From: Streptosporangium pseudovulgare
GTDB taxonomy: Bacteria; Actinomycetota; Actinomycetes; Streptosporangiales; Streptosporangiaceae
Assembly: GCF_014648055.1 (NCBI RefSeq)
Contig: NZ_BMQJ01000007.1
Coordinates: 125,046-189,045, forward strand
DNA length: 64,000 nucleotides
Reading direction: 5' to 3'
Part shown: one piece after another, positions 38,477 through 47,681 of the stretch
Layout: every line of letters begins with the position of its first letter
How positions within the stretch are numbered: the stretch's first letter is position 1
The notes under the pieces: generated by a model
What the model saw: only the letters and a program-made list of their open reading frames with translations
Database searches by the model: none
Told to the model about the DNA's origin: nothing
Made by a program: the position numbers and the translations under genes

Positions 38477-39058
38477 ATGACGCGCGACAGGGAGTCCGTA
38501 CGGCAGCGCCTGCTGAGCGAGGCCACGCGCCTGTTCGCCGAGCAGGGCTTCGAGAGCACCTCGGTGCAGGAGGTGGTCTCGGCGGCCGGCGTCACCAAGG
38601 GCGCCATGTACCACTACTTCGACTCCAAGGACGACCTGCTCCACGAGATCTACGGGCGCGTGCTGCGCATGCAGATGGAGCGGCTGACCGCCATCGCCGA
38701 CGGTCCCGGCACGGTGGCCGAGCGCCTGCACGCCGCCGCCGCGGACGTCGTGCGGACCACGGTCGAGAACCTGGACGACTCCAAGATCTTCTTCCGCTCG
38801 ATGCACCTGCTGGCCCCCGACACCCGCAAGAGCGTGCGCGCCGAGCGCCGCCGCTACCACGAGCGCTTCCGCGACCTGGTCACCGAGGGGCAGCGCGAGG
38901 GCGTCTTCAGCACCGCCTCCCCCGCCGAGATCGTGGTGGACTTCTTCTTCGGCTCGGTCCACCACCTGGGCACCTGGTACAGCACCGAGGGGCCGCTGTC
39001 GGGCGCCGAGGTCGGCGGGCACTTCGCCGACCTCCTCCTGTCCTCCCTGCGTCCCTGA
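38477..39058 (+). CDS. TetR/AcrR family transcriptional regulator
   Basis: 193 residues. HTH at residues 8-55: QRLLSEATRLFAEQGFESTSVQEVVSAAGVTKGAMYHYFDSKDDLLHEIY. The C-terminal part (TVENLDDSKIFFRSMHLL, VHHLGTWY) resembles the KstR2-like branch that controls acyl-CoA or lipid metabolism genes. A GGGAGG site 6 bases before the ATG sets the start; the longer frames read through the promoter. The operator at 38401 overlaps its promoter. Confidence 0.9.
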   Translation: MTRDRESVRQRLLSEATRLFAEQGFESTSVQEVVSAAGVTKGAMYHYFDSKDDLLHEIYGRVLRMQMERLTAIADGPGTVAERLHAAAADVVRTTVENLDDSKIFFRSMHLLAPDTRKSVRAERRRYHERFRDLVTEGQREGVFSTASPAEIVVDFFFGSVHHLGTWYSTEGPLSGAEVGGHFADLLLSSLRP

Positions 39059-39171
39059 CCTCACCCACTCCGGCCCCCGCCTCACCTCTCTGCGGCCTGA
39101 CCACACCCGCCCCGGTCCCCGCCTCCCTGACCCCACTCTCCCCGGCCGCCCTCGCGGCCGAAGACGCGCCC

Positions 39172-39196
39172 ATCGCGGAAAGGTTTCTTCCGCGAT
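39172..39196. promoter_or_regulatory. Operator of the WYL regulator (copy 1)
   Basis: The 9-base arms ATCGCGGAA and TTCCGCGAT flank a 7-base spacer, a perfect inverted repeat that can be extended outwards to a 14-base stem. It ends 18 bases before the WYL start codon. The same arms recur at 40328-40352 before the transporter gene. Because it overlaps the presumed promoter, autoregulation is likely. Confidence 0.65.
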
Positions 39197-39214
39197 GGGC
39201 GGCACAATCGGGGG

Positions 39215-40189
39215 ATGCTGGAAACCTCGGCGCGGCTGCTGCGCCTGCTCTCCCTGCTGCAGACCCCTCGTGACTGGACCGGCCCCCAACTCGCCGAACG
39301 GCTCCGGGTGACCACCAGAACCATCCGCAACGACGTCGAACGGCTGCGTGAGCTCGGCTACCCGGTGCACGCCACCCCCGGCGTCGCGGGCGGCTACCGT
39401 CTCGGCGCGGGCGCGCAGATGCCGCCGCTGCTCCTCGACGACGAGGAGGCCGTCGCGGTCGCCGTGGGGCTGCGCACCGCCGCGGGCGGCTCCATCGCCG
39501 GGATCGAGGAGATCTCGCTGCGGGCGCTGGCCAAGCTGGAACAGGTGCTGCCGTCCCGGCTGCGCCACCGGGTCAACGCCCTGCACACCGCGACGGTGGC
39601 GGTTCCGGACCGCTCCCCCGCCACCGTGGACGCCGCCGTGCTCACCGCCATCGCGAGCGCCTGCCGGGACCACGAGCGGCTGCGCTTCGACTACCTCAAC
39701 CACGACGGCGACGAGAGCGTCCGGGAGGTGGAGCCGCACCGGCTCGTGCACACCAGGCGGCGGTGGTACCTCGCGGCCTGGGACCCCGCCCGGCAGGACT
39801 GGCGCAGCTTCCGCGTCGACCGGATCCGGCTGCGCACCCCGAACGGCGGACGGTTCGCCCCCCGGGAGGCGCCCGGCGGCGACATCGCGGCCTATGTCAC
39901 CAGGGGTGTGACCACCGCGGTGATCCGGCACCGGGCCACCGTACGGTTCCACGCGCCGGCCGAGGCGGTCGCCGAGCGGATCTGGCCCGACTGGGGGGAG
40001 CTGGAGGCGGCGGACGAGCGGAGCTGCCTGTTCCGCACCGGGGCCTCGTCCCTGGACGCCCTGGCGATCCACCTCGGGATGACCGGCCTCGACTTCGAGG
40101 TCGTCGATCCGCCGGAGCTGGCCGCGCACCTGCGTGAGATCGGCGCCCGCTACACCCGCGCGGCCGGCACGCCCGCGGAACCGTCCTGA
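39215..40189 (+). CDS. WYL-domain (YafY-type) transcriptional regulator
   Basis: 324 residues. DeoR-like HTH at 1-65 (ETSARLLRLLSLLQTPRDWTGPQLAERLRVTTRTIRNDVERLRELGYPV), followed by the linker and the WYL domain (LRFDYLNHDGDESVREVEPHRLVHTRRRWYLAAWDPARQDWRSFRVDRI) and a C-terminal WCX-like part. Such proteins bind an effector or nucleic-acid ligand through WYL. The neighbouring MFS gene has the same operator, so the regulator likely controls the pump. Confidence 0.93.
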   Translation: MLETSARLLRLLSLLQTPRDWTGPQLAERLRVTTRTIRNDVERLRELGYPVHATPGVAGGYRLGAGAQMPPLLLDDEEAVAVAVGLRTAAGGSIAGIEEISLRALAKLEQVLPSRLRHRVNALHTATVAVPDRSPATVDAAVLTAIASACRDHERLRFDYLNHDGDESVREVEPHRLVHTRRRWYLAAWDPARQDWRSFRVDRIRLRTPNGGRFAPREAPGGDIAAYVTRGVTTAVIRHRATVRFHAPAEAVAERIWPDWGELEAADERSCLFRTGASSLDALAIHLGMTGLDFEVVDPPELAAHLREIGARYTRAAGTPAEPS

Positions 40190-40327
40190 GCACCTCGCGG
40201 AGCCGTCCTGAGCGCCTCGGGAGGCGGGCCGTTCCAGGCCACGGTCCCGACGGGGCGAGGCGAACCGTCCCGGGCGTTCGCCGCGCTCCCGGCGGGTCTC
40301 CTCTCCGGAGTTCCACGGCCTGACACC

Positions 40328-40352
40328 AATGCGGAACCATCCTTTCCGCGAT
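40328..40352. promoter_or_regulatory. Operator of the WYL regulator (copy 2, before the MFS gene)
   Basis: Arms AATGCGGAA and TTCCGCGAT with a 7-base spacer, matching the site at 39172-39196 in both arms and spacing except for two arm bases. It lies 50 bases before the MFS start codon. The second copy supports a shared regulon for the regulator and the transporter. Confidence 0.6.
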
Positions 40353-40402
40353 GATCCCTAGTGTTCCTCCCGTCCCCCGAACGAGACGCTCTGGAGGAGC
40401 CG

Positions 40403-41845
40403 ATGACCACTCTCGACACCCACCCGGTACAGGCGCCGGAGGCCGCCGGGCCCGCGCCGTACCGGTGGCGCTGGCCCGCGCTCTTCGTGATCCTCGCCGG
40501 GTCGGTGATGGAGCTCCTCGACGCGACCGTCACCAACATCGCCGGGCCGACGATGCGGGCCGACCTGGGCGGCGGCACCTCGATGATCCAGTGGCTCGGT
40601 GCGGCCTACACCCTCGCCATGACGGCCGGGCTGCTCACCGGCGGCCGGCTGGGCGACATCGTCGGGCGCAGGCGGATGTTCCTCATCGGCGCGACCGGGT
40701 TCGTCGTGGGCTCGCTGCTGTGCGCGGTGTCCTTCTCGCCGGAGACCGTCATCGCCGCCCGGGTCGTCCAGGGGCTCTTCGGCGCCGCGATGGTCCCGCA
40801 GGGGCTCGGCATGATGCGGGAGATGTTCCCGCCCACGGAGCTGCGGGCGGCCCTCGGCATGTTCGGCCCGGTCATGGGCCTGTCGGCGATCGGCGGGCCG
40901 ATCCTGGCGGGCTGGCTGGCCGACGCCGACCTCCTCGGCACCGGGTGGCGCATGATCTTCCTGATCAACCTGCCGGTCGGGCTGGCCACCCTGGCCGCCG
41001 CGCTGCGGTTCCTGCCCGCCTCCCGCCCGGCGCGGTCGCTCACCCTCGACCTGCCCGGCGCCGCGCTGGCCTCCCTCGGCGCCCTGCTGGTCGTCTTCCC
41101 GCTGGTCCAGGGCCGCGAGTACGGCTGGCCGGCCTGGGCGTTCGCGATGATGGCCGCCTCGGCGGCGGTGTTCGCACTGTTCGGCCGGTACGAGTCGCGC
41201 CGCGCCGGCCGGGGCCGCGACCCGCTGGTGGCGCCCAGCCTGTTCCGCAAGCGCTCGTTCGTGGGCGGCCTGTTCACCGGCACGATCTACTTCGCGGCCT
41301 TCACCGGCTTCGGCCTGGTCTTCAACCTCTACACCCAGCTCGGCCTCGGCTACAGCCCGCTGAAGGCCGGCCTGGCCGGGATCCCGCTGTCCGCGGGCAT
41401 GATCGTCGGCATGGGCCTGGTGCAGGCGCTTCGCGGGCACGGCCGCCGGTTGCTGCACGCCGGAGCCCTGATCATGACGGCCGGGGTCGTCGCCCTCCTG
41501 CTGCTCCTGGGCGCGGAGGCGGGCCCCTGGCAGTTCGCCCCGGCGCTGCTCGTCACCGGTGTCGGATCGGGACTGATCATGGGCCCGTACTTCGAGATCG
41601 CGCTGGCCGGCGTCGAACCGCACGAGATGGGGTCGGCCTCCGGGACGCTCACCGCCCTGCAGCAGGTCGGCGCGGCGCTCGGCGTGGCGCTGCTCGGCAC
41701 GGTCTTCTTCGGCGCGACGGGCGGCGACCCCACCGCCGCCGCGCGGCAGACGTTCTGGGTGGTGGCCGGGATGGTCGCCCTGACCTTCCTGGCCGGCTTC
41801 CTCCTGCCCCGCCGGACCGGCGAGGACACCGGGCCCGGCCACTGA
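40403..41845 (+). CDS. MFS drug exporter, DHA2 (EmrB/QacA) family
   Basis: 480 residues with about 14 hydrophobic helices. It begins MTTLDTHPVQAPEA and has the DHA2 signatures in VMELLDATVTNIAGPTMRADLG (motif D1) and GRLGDIVGRRRMFLIG (motif A). DHA2 proteins export drugs and cations by proton antiport. A GGAGGAG site lies 4 bases before the ATG at 40403; the upstream in-frame start at 40361 has none. The upstream operator suggests it is induced when the WYL regulator binds its ligand. Confidence 0.92.
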   Translation: MTTLDTHPVQAPEAAGPAPYRWRWPALFVILAGSVMELLDATVTNIAGPTMRADLGGGTSMIQWLGAAYTLAMTAGLLTGGRLGDIVGRRRMFLIGATGFVVGSLLCAVSFSPETVIAARVVQGLFGAAMVPQGLGMMREMFPPTELRAALGMFGPVMGLSAIGGPILAGWLADADLLGTGWRMIFLINLPVGLATLAAALRFLPASRPARSLTLDLPGAALASLGALLVVFPLVQGREYGWPAWAFAMMAASAAVFALFGRYESRRAGRGRDPLVAPSLFRKRSFVGGLFTGTIYFAAFTGFGLVFNLYTQLGLGYSPLKAGLAGIPLSAGMIVGMGLVQALRGHGRRLLHAGALIMTAGVVALLLLLGAEAGPWQFAPALLVTGVGSGLIMGPYFEIALAGVEPHEMGSASGTLTALQQVGAALGVALLGTVFFGATGGDPTAAARQTFWVVAGMVALTFLAGFLLPRRTGEDTGPGH

Positions 41846-41983
41846 CCCGCATCCGGCCTCGTACCCCGCGCGGCGCCTCCGGCCTCCCGGAGGCGCCGCG
41901 GCCCGTTCACCGGCCCCGGCGGTGCAGGCCGAGAGACGACACGAACCGGAAAGCGGCACAGGCTGGGAAGCGGCATCGGCCGC

Positions 41984-44035
41984 TCAGCGACGACCGGGGA
42001 CGGGGCCGACCGCCTCGTCCGTGCGCCTCCCCGCCACCCCGCCACCCCGCGCGCCGGGACGGACGGGCCACCAGGAGTGGGGTCCGAGGTCCAGCAACAG
42101 CGCCGGCACCAGCACCGACCTGACGGCGAAGGTGTCGAGCAGCACGCCCAGGGCGACCAGCACGCCGAACTGGACGGCCCACACCAACGGCAGGATCGTC
42201 AGCGCCGAGAACGTCGCCGCCAGGATCAGCCCCGCACCCGTGATCACCGAACCGGTCAGAGACAGCCCTCGGAGCACTCCCCGCCGGTGATCTCCGCCCA
42301 CCGCCGTCTCCTCCCGGATCCTGCCGGTCAGGAAGATGTTGTAGTCGACGCCGAGCGCCACCAGGAAGACGAAGCCGAGCAGGATGGCGTCATAGCCGAG
42401 AGCGGGAAACCCGAGCAGGTGGTGGAAGACCGTCCAGCCCAGTCCCAGCACCGCGCCGAACGACAGCACCACGGTCGCGGTGAGCAGCAGCGGCGCGACC
42501 AGCGAGCGGAGCAGCGCGACGAGTACGGCCAGCGTCACCAGCAGCACCAGCGGGACCACCAGAAGCAGGTCGTGCCGCTGCGCGGCGGCCGTGTCCACGG
42601 CGGTCGCCGTCTGCCCTCCGACGAGCGCGCCCGGCACGCCACCGAGGGCGGCGCGCAGCCGCTCGACGGTCCGCTCGGCGGCCGCGCTCTCCGGCGGGTC
42701 GGCGAGCGTGACCCGCAGGCCGGCCAGGTCGCCGACGGCGCCGTCCTGCCGTACCGCGGCGACGCCGGTGACCCCGGCGGCCACCGCGGCGGCCCTGCCC
42801 CGGTCGGCCGGGCGGACGAGGACCTCGGCCGGGGCGGAGGCGCCGGCCGGGAAGTGGGCGGAGACCAGCCGCTGCCCGGTGATCGACTCCGGCGGCGCGG
42901 TGTAGGCGTCGGAGCCCGGGATGCCCGCTTCGGCTCCGGTGAGCGGCAGGCACAGGGCGGCCAGCACCGCGACCGTGACAAGCCACACCGCGCGGGGCCG
43001 GCGGGCGACGCGCCGTCCCACCCCCTCCCAGACTCCGTGCCGGATCCGCCGTCCCGGGCGGGGGATGAAGGGCCAGAACGCCCCGCGCCCGCAGACCAGC
43101 AACAGCACCGGCAGCAGCATGGTCACGGTCAGGAACGTGCAGAGCACCCCGACGGCGGCCACCGGGCCCAGGGAGGCGCTGGACCGCATGTCGGCGACCA
43201 GCAGGCACAGCACTCCGGCGGCGACGGTGACGGCCGACGCGGTGACGGCGGGCAGCGCCCCCCTGAGGGCGGCAGCCATGGCCTCGTGACGGTCCTCCGT
43301 ACGGTGCAGCTCCTCCCGGTAGCGGGCGATGAGCAGCAGCGCGTAGTCGGTGCCCGCGCCGAAGACCAGCGCGGTCAGCACTCCCGAGCTCATCCCGTTG
43401 ACGACCAGGCCCGCATGCCGGGCCAGCAGCGTGACGGCGCCCTGGGACATCCCCGCCGACAGCACGACGGCCACGAACGGCGGCAACCACAGCAGCGGGC
43501 CGCGGTAGATCACGATCAGGAAGACCGCCACCACGCCCACCGTGACGAGCAGCAGGGTGAGGTCGGCCTCGACGAAGGCGTCGGCGCCGTCCACGTAACC
43601 GCCCGCCGGGCCCGTCACCGCGACCGTCAGCCCCGCGGGCAGGCCCTCCCGCACCCGCTGCCGCAGGTCCTTGACCCGTTGGTAGACCACGTCCTCGGAC
43701 GCGGCGTCGATCGGCACCACCACCATGGCCGCCGCGCCGTCGGCCGAGGGGACCGGCTCCGCGCCGGGCACGGCGGCGTCCACCGCCGCCCGGTCGGCCG
43801 GGGTCAGCCCTCCGTCGCGGGCGAACACGACGACCGCCGGCAGGTCCCGCCCCCGGGACGACCGGGCCACCAGGTCGCGCACCCGGGACGACTCCGCGGC
43901 GGCGGGGGTGAACTGCGTCAGGTCGTTGCGCATGACCTCGTCGATCTCACTCGCGTGAGACGCCAGTGGCAGCGCGAGTGCCGCCCACAGCAGAAGAATC
44001 AGGTATTTGGTCCTCCGACCCGTGATCCATCTCAT
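41984..44035 (-). CDS. MMPL/RND family transporter
   Basis: 683 residues with 11-12 membrane helices in two blocks, each following a periplasmic-type loop. Typical MMPL features are the N-terminal helix with the large loop (SEIDEVMRNDLTQFTPAAAESSR), VFGAGTDYALLLIARYREEL in helix 4 and VALGVDYNIFLTGRIREE in helix 10, both carrying the acidic proton-relay residues. MMPL proteins export lipids, peptides or siderophores. It stands as a single gene upstream of the two-component genes on the same strand; a substrate is not implied. Confidence 0.93.
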   Translation of the reverse strand: MRWITGRRTKYLILLLWAALALPLASHASEIDEVMRNDLTQFTPAAAESSRVRDLVARSSRGRDLPAVVVFARDGGLTPADRAAVDAAVPGAEPVPSADGAAAMVVVPIDAASEDVVYQRVKDLRQRVREGLPAGLTVAVTGPAGGYVDGADAFVEADLTLLLVTVGVVAVFLIVIYRGPLLWLPPFVAVVLSAGMSQGAVTLLARHAGLVVNGMSSGVLTALVFGAGTDYALLLIARYREELHRTEDRHEAMAAALRGALPAVTASAVTVAAGVLCLLVADMRSSASLGPVAAVGVLCTFLTVTMLLPVLLLVCGRGAFWPFIPRPGRRIRHGVWEGVGRRVARRPRAVWLVTVAVLAALCLPLTGAEAGIPGSDAYTAPPESITGQRLVSAHFPAGASAPAEVLVRPADRGRAAAVAAGVTGVAAVRQDGAVGDLAGLRVTLADPPESAAAERTVERLRAALGGVPGALVGGQTATAVDTAAAQRHDLLLVVPLVLLVTLAVLVALLRSLVAPLLLTATVVLSFGAVLGLGWTVFHHLLGFPALGYDAILLGFVFLVALGVDYNIFLTGRIREETAVGGDHRRGVLRGLSLTGSVITGAGLILAATFSALTILPLVWAVQFGVLVALGVLLDTFAVRSVLVPALLLDLGPHSWWPVRPGARGGGVAGRRTDEAVGPVPGRR

Positions 44036-44249
44036 GGCATCAGGGTCGCGGCGGTCCCCTCACACGTCGTCGGCGTACGGACCGATCCTCACCGCACATC
44101 CGGCGTACAGCGCGCTCCACGCTCGGCGTAGGGCACGGTTCGGCTCGGCCTGGCACGGCTTCACACCCGGCGTACGGCACGCTCCGCACTCGGCGCAGGC
44201 GTGCCCCGGATTCGACGCAGGCGCGCTTCACGCCCGGAGCGCGACCCGG

Positions 44250-44900
44250 TCAGCGGGCGAGGCCGCAGCGGTGGGCGATGACCACGAGCCCTGCCCGGTC
44301 CCTGGCGCCGAGTTTGGCCATCGCCCGGCTCACGTGGGTGCGCACGGTGGCCGGGCTCACCACGAGACGGGCGGCGATCTCGTCGTTGGACAGGCCCTCG
44401 CCGACCAGGCCGAGAACCTCCAACTCCCGCGCGGTCAGCTCGGCGAGCCGGCGCGGCGGGGGCCCCGGAGCGGGCCGCGCGGCGAACTCCCGGATCACAC
44501 GGCCGGTCACGGTCGGCGACATGAGCGCGCCGCCGTTCACCGCGGCCGACATCGCCCGCAGCACCTCACCCGGCTCGCCGTCCTTGACCAGGAAACCGCT
44601 CGCACCGTCCCGCAGGGCCTCGAAGATGTACTCGTCCATCTCGAACGTGGTCAGCATGATGACGCGGACTGCCGAGAGCGCCGGGTCGGCCGCGATGTCA
44701 CGCAGGGCGGCCAGGCCGTCCCGGACCGGCATGCGGATGTCCATGAGGACCACGTCCGGCCGCAGGCGGCGGGTGAGGTCCACGGCCTCCCGGCCGTCGG
44801 CCGCCTCACCGGCGACCTCGAAACCGTCCTCGCTCTCGATCAGCACCCGCAGCCCGATGCGGACCAGCGGCTGGTCGTCGGCGATCAGCACCCGGATCAC
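44250..44900 (-). CDS. NarL/LuxR-type response regulator
   Basis: 216 residues from the GTG at 44900, which overlaps the sensor kinase stop (GTGA). Receiver domain 1-120: IADDQ with the acidic pocket, D54 area in PDVVLMDIRMP, T in MLTTFEMDEYIF, K in FLVKDG. The LuxR HTH follows at 150-210 (LTARELEVLGLVGEGLSNDEIAARLVVSPATVRTHVSRAMAKLGARDRAGLV). It forms a two-component system with the adjacent kinase and may regulate the neighbouring transporter. Confidence 0.95.
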   Translation of the reverse strand: MIRVLIADDQPLVRIGLRVLIESEDGFEVAGEAADGREAVDLTRRLRPDVVLMDIRMPVRDGLAALRDIAADPALSAVRVIMLTTFEMDEYIFEALRDGASGFLVKDGEPGEVLRAMSAAVNGGALMSPTVTGRVIREFAARPAPGPPPRRLAELTARELEVLGLVGEGLSNDEIAARLVVSPATVRTHVSRAMAKLGARDRAGLVVIAHRCGLAR

Positions 44901-46339
44901 GGCGCACCGCCCCCTTCTCCACCGGGGGAACCGGCTTCCCCACCGGGGGAACCGGCCGGGGAACCACTCGGGGAAGCCGGGGAACCGTCCACGGAACCGC
45001 TGTCGCGGCCCGTCCGGGGACCGGGGCCGGGCCCGTGCCCGGGTCCGGCCCCGTCGCCCGGACCGGGTGGCCGCGCGGGCAGCCATGCCCACACCGCGAA
45101 GCCCTCACCGGGCTCCGGCCCGTGGCCGAGCCGTCCACCGACCGCTGCGGCCCGCTCGGCCATCCCGGCCATCCCGGCGCCCGGCCGTCCGGGCGCGGCC
45201 GTGCCGTCGTCCACCACGCGGACGCTCACCCCCTCGTCGTCATAGCCGAGCCGTACGGTGGCCCGTGTACCCCGGGCATGGCGGACCACGTTGGTGAGCG
45301 CCTCCTGCACGATTCGGTAGACCGCGTGACCCGTGGCGGCCGGGAGTTCCCCGGCGTCGCCCGTCACGACCAGTTCGACCCGCGGCCCCGCCGCGCCGAC
45401 CGACTCGACCAGATCCGCGACGTCGGCCACGCCGGGAACGGGCCGTTCCCTGATCACCCCGAGAGCGGCCTTGAGATCGCCGAGCGCGTCCCGGCTGATC
45501 TCCCTGATCGCCTCCAGGGCCTCGATCGTCTGCTCAGGGCGGCGGTCCGCGACGTGCAGGGCGACCCCCGCCCGCATGGTGATGACGCTCAGGGTGTGCC
45601 CGAGCACGTCGTGGACCTCCCTGGCGACGGCCAGCCGCTCCTCCTGGGCGCGGGCGAGGTGACGTTCGGCCTGAGCCCTGGTCTCCGCCGCCCGGTGCTC
45701 CCGTTCCGCCCTGATCACCGCTCCGACCCCGAACGGCAGCAGCGCCGCCGCGTACCAGGCCGGCCAGTAGGCCGCCGCCGCCTCCGCGTCGCGGCCCGCC
45801 CCCACGACGTCGGCGAGCAGGAGGGCCGTGCCCATGGCACCCGCGGCGCCGAGACCCGCCCGCGGTCCGTGCCTGACGACCACGGTGGCCAGCGCCAGGC
45901 AGGGGGAAAGGAACACGGGACCGAACGCGTGGTGCCGGACCAGCATGAGGGCGCCGCAGGCGAGAGTGACCGCGAAGACCGTGCCGGGGCGAACGGCCCG
46001 CAGCGCGAGCGCCGCGCCCGCGAGCACCAGCAGGGCGTAGGCCGGCAGGTCGAGGGCGCGGTGGGGCGGTACCTTCGCCGAGGAGGCGAGCTGGGTGCCG
46101 ACCACGTACAGGGGGGCGGCCACCGTGGCGATGACCGCGTCGGCCCGCCGGATCCGGCGGGCGCGGATCCACCGGAACAGGCGACGGGCCACGGTCGTCA
46201 GGGCGGCCGGGCGGGGCGGACGGCCGTTCGCGGCACCCGCCCCGTCAGCGGCGAGCCCGGCGTCCGCGGTGAGTTCGGTGTCCGCGGCGGGTCCGGCGTT
46301 CAGGGCGAACACCGACCTTACGGTCCTCAAGGTCCTCAC
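44897..46339 (-). CDS. Sensor histidine kinase (HisKA_3/NarX-type)
   Basis: About 480 residues from the GTG at 46339. Six membrane helices cover residues 60-210 (for example LYVVGTQLASSA and ALLVLAGAALALRAVRPG). HisKA_3 follows (AREVHDVLGHTLSVITMRAG, with the phosphorylated His in REVHD), then the ATPase domain (VQEALTNVVRHARGTRATV, VVDDGTAAPGRPGAGMAGMAERAAAVGG). The C-terminal tail is a Gly/Pro/Ser low-complexity repeat. The start is uncertain, since an upstream ATG at 46429 adds 30 residues. Partner of the response regulator. Confidence 0.92.
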   Translation of the reverse strand: MRTLRTVRSVFALNAGPAADTELTADAGLAADGAGAANGRPPRPAALTTVARRLFRWIRARRIRRADAVIATVAAPLYVVGTQLASSAKVPPHRALDLPAYALLVLAGAALALRAVRPGTVFAVTLACGALMLVRHHAFGPVFLSPCLALATVVVRHGPRAGLGAAGAMGTALLLADVVGAGRDAEAAAAYWPAWYAAALLPFGVGAVIRAEREHRAAETRAQAERHLARAQEERLAVAREVHDVLGHTLSVITMRAGVALHVADRRPEQTIEALEAIREISRDALGDLKAALGVIRERPVPGVADVADLVESVGAAGPRVELVVTGDAGELPAATGHAVYRIVQEALTNVVRHARGTRATVRLGYDDEGVSVRVVDDGTAAPGRPGAGMAGMAERAAAVGGRLGHGPEPGEGFAVWAWLPARPPGPGDGAGPGHGPGPGPRTGRDSGSVDGSPASPSGSPAGSPGGEAGSPGGEGGGAP

Positions 46340-46507
46340 GGTCGCACCATAGGCCGGACTCGGCGGTGTGTCGTCAGCCCTGGAACGTACATCGGCCCGG
46401 ACGCGCCGCTCCGGAAGCGTCCACCGCACCGGCCCGGCCCCGGGTTCCGGCGGGGGTCGCCGGCGACCTCGGCCGGTCGGGTCGGGGCCGTCGGCGAATC
46501 GGCCGGG

Positions 46508-47626
46508 TCAGATCGGGGCGGGGAGGTCGGCGAGGGCGGACAGGGCGTCGCGGTGGGCGCCGGGGGTGCCGAGCGCCGTCTCCGACGCCTTGGCCCGCTT
46601 GAGGTAGAGGTGCAGCGGGTGCTCCCAGGTCATCCCGGTGCCGCCGTGGAGCTGGACGCCCTCCTCGGCGACGCGGACCGCCACCTCCGAGCACCACGAC
46701 TTGGCCACCGCCGTCGCGGCCTCGGCCTCCAGGGCGGCCTCGGTGCCCGGCTCCGGGCGGGCGGCCAGCAGGTTCGCGGCGTTCCTGGCCGCCGCGCGGG
46801 CCCGCGCCACGTCCAGCCACAGATCCGCCATCCGGTGCTTGATCGCCTGGAAGGAGCCGATCGGCCGGGCGAACTGGTGGCGCTCCCTGATGTGGGCGAG
46901 CGTCGTCGCGAGGCACCACTCGGCGACCCCGAGCTGCTCGGAGGTGAGCAGCCCGGCCCCGAACGCCAGCACCCGCCGCGCGTCGAAGGCCCCGACCCGC
47001 TCGCCGGGCGCGCCGGAGAGCGTGACGACGGCGATCGGCCGGGTCAGGTCCAGCGAGGGCAGCACGTCGATCCGGGCGTCCCCCGCCCGCACCCGGTAGA
47101 GCGCCGTGCCGACCGGGACGAGCAGCACGTCGGCCGCGTCGGCTCCGGCCACCGCCCGGATCTCGCCGCCGAGCGTGCCGTCGTCGTTCAGCGTGACCGG
47201 CGGCGGCAGCGGCCGGTACGGCGAGGCCGCCAGCGACACGGCCAGCGCCGCCGTGGTCTCGCCCGCGGCCAGCTCGGCGAGCAGGTCGCGCCCGCCCGCC
47301 GGAAGCCCCTCGTGGACTCCCGCCTGGAGCAGGGCCTCGGTCGCGAGCACCGCGCTGGTCAGGAACGGCACCGGCGCCACGGCCCGGCCCAGCTCCTCCA
47401 GCACCACCGCGGCCTCGCGGGCCGACGCGCCGGCCCCGCCGTACTCCTCGGGTACCAGCAGGCCCGCCACGCCGATCTCCCGCGACAGGGTCTTCCACAG
47501 GTCGGCGTCGTACGGCGAGGCCGACTCGGCCCGCCTCAGCACGGCGTCGGGCCGGCAGCGGTCGGCGAGCAGGTCGCGGACGGAGGCGCGCAGCTCCTCC
47601 TCGACCTCGGTGTACAGCAGCGTCAT
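46508..47626 (-). CDS. Acyl-CoA dehydrogenase (third gene of the cluster)
   Basis: 372 residues. FAD-dependent acyl-CoA dehydrogenase fold: LVPEEYGGAGASAREAAVVLEELGRAVAP in the N-terminal helices, then RHQFARPIGSFQAIKHRMADLWLDVARARAAARNAA and QLHGGTGMTWEHPLHLYLKRAKA at the end. The middle beta-domain is shorter than average. It oxidises an acyl-CoA to the 2-enoyl-CoA and forms a heteromeric pair in some actinobacterial systems (FadE type). It is transcribed leftward with the two preceding dehydrogenases; the ATG at 47626 has GGAGAAG 8 bases before. Confidence 0.9.
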   Translation of the reverse strand: MTLLYTEVEEELRASVRDLLADRCRPDAVLRRAESASPYDADLWKTLSREIGVAGLLVPEEYGGAGASAREAAVVLEELGRAVAPVPFLTSAVLATEALLQAGVHEGLPAGGRDLLAELAAGETTAALAVSLAASPYRPLPPPVTLNDDGTLGGEIRAVAGADAADVLLVPVGTALYRVRAGDARIDVLPSLDLTRPIAVVTLSGAPGERVGAFDARRVLAFGAGLLTSEQLGVAEWCLATTLAHIRERHQFARPIGSFQAIKHRMADLWLDVARARAAARNAANLLAARPEPGTEAALEAEAATAVAKSWCSEVAVRVAEEGVQLHGGTGMTWEHPLHLYLKRAKASETALGTPGAHRDALSALADLPAPI

Positions 47627-47681
47627 CGGCACTTCTCCTCGTTCGCCGTGGGAGCCGCCGGCCGGCCCGCTCCGGGGCCCG

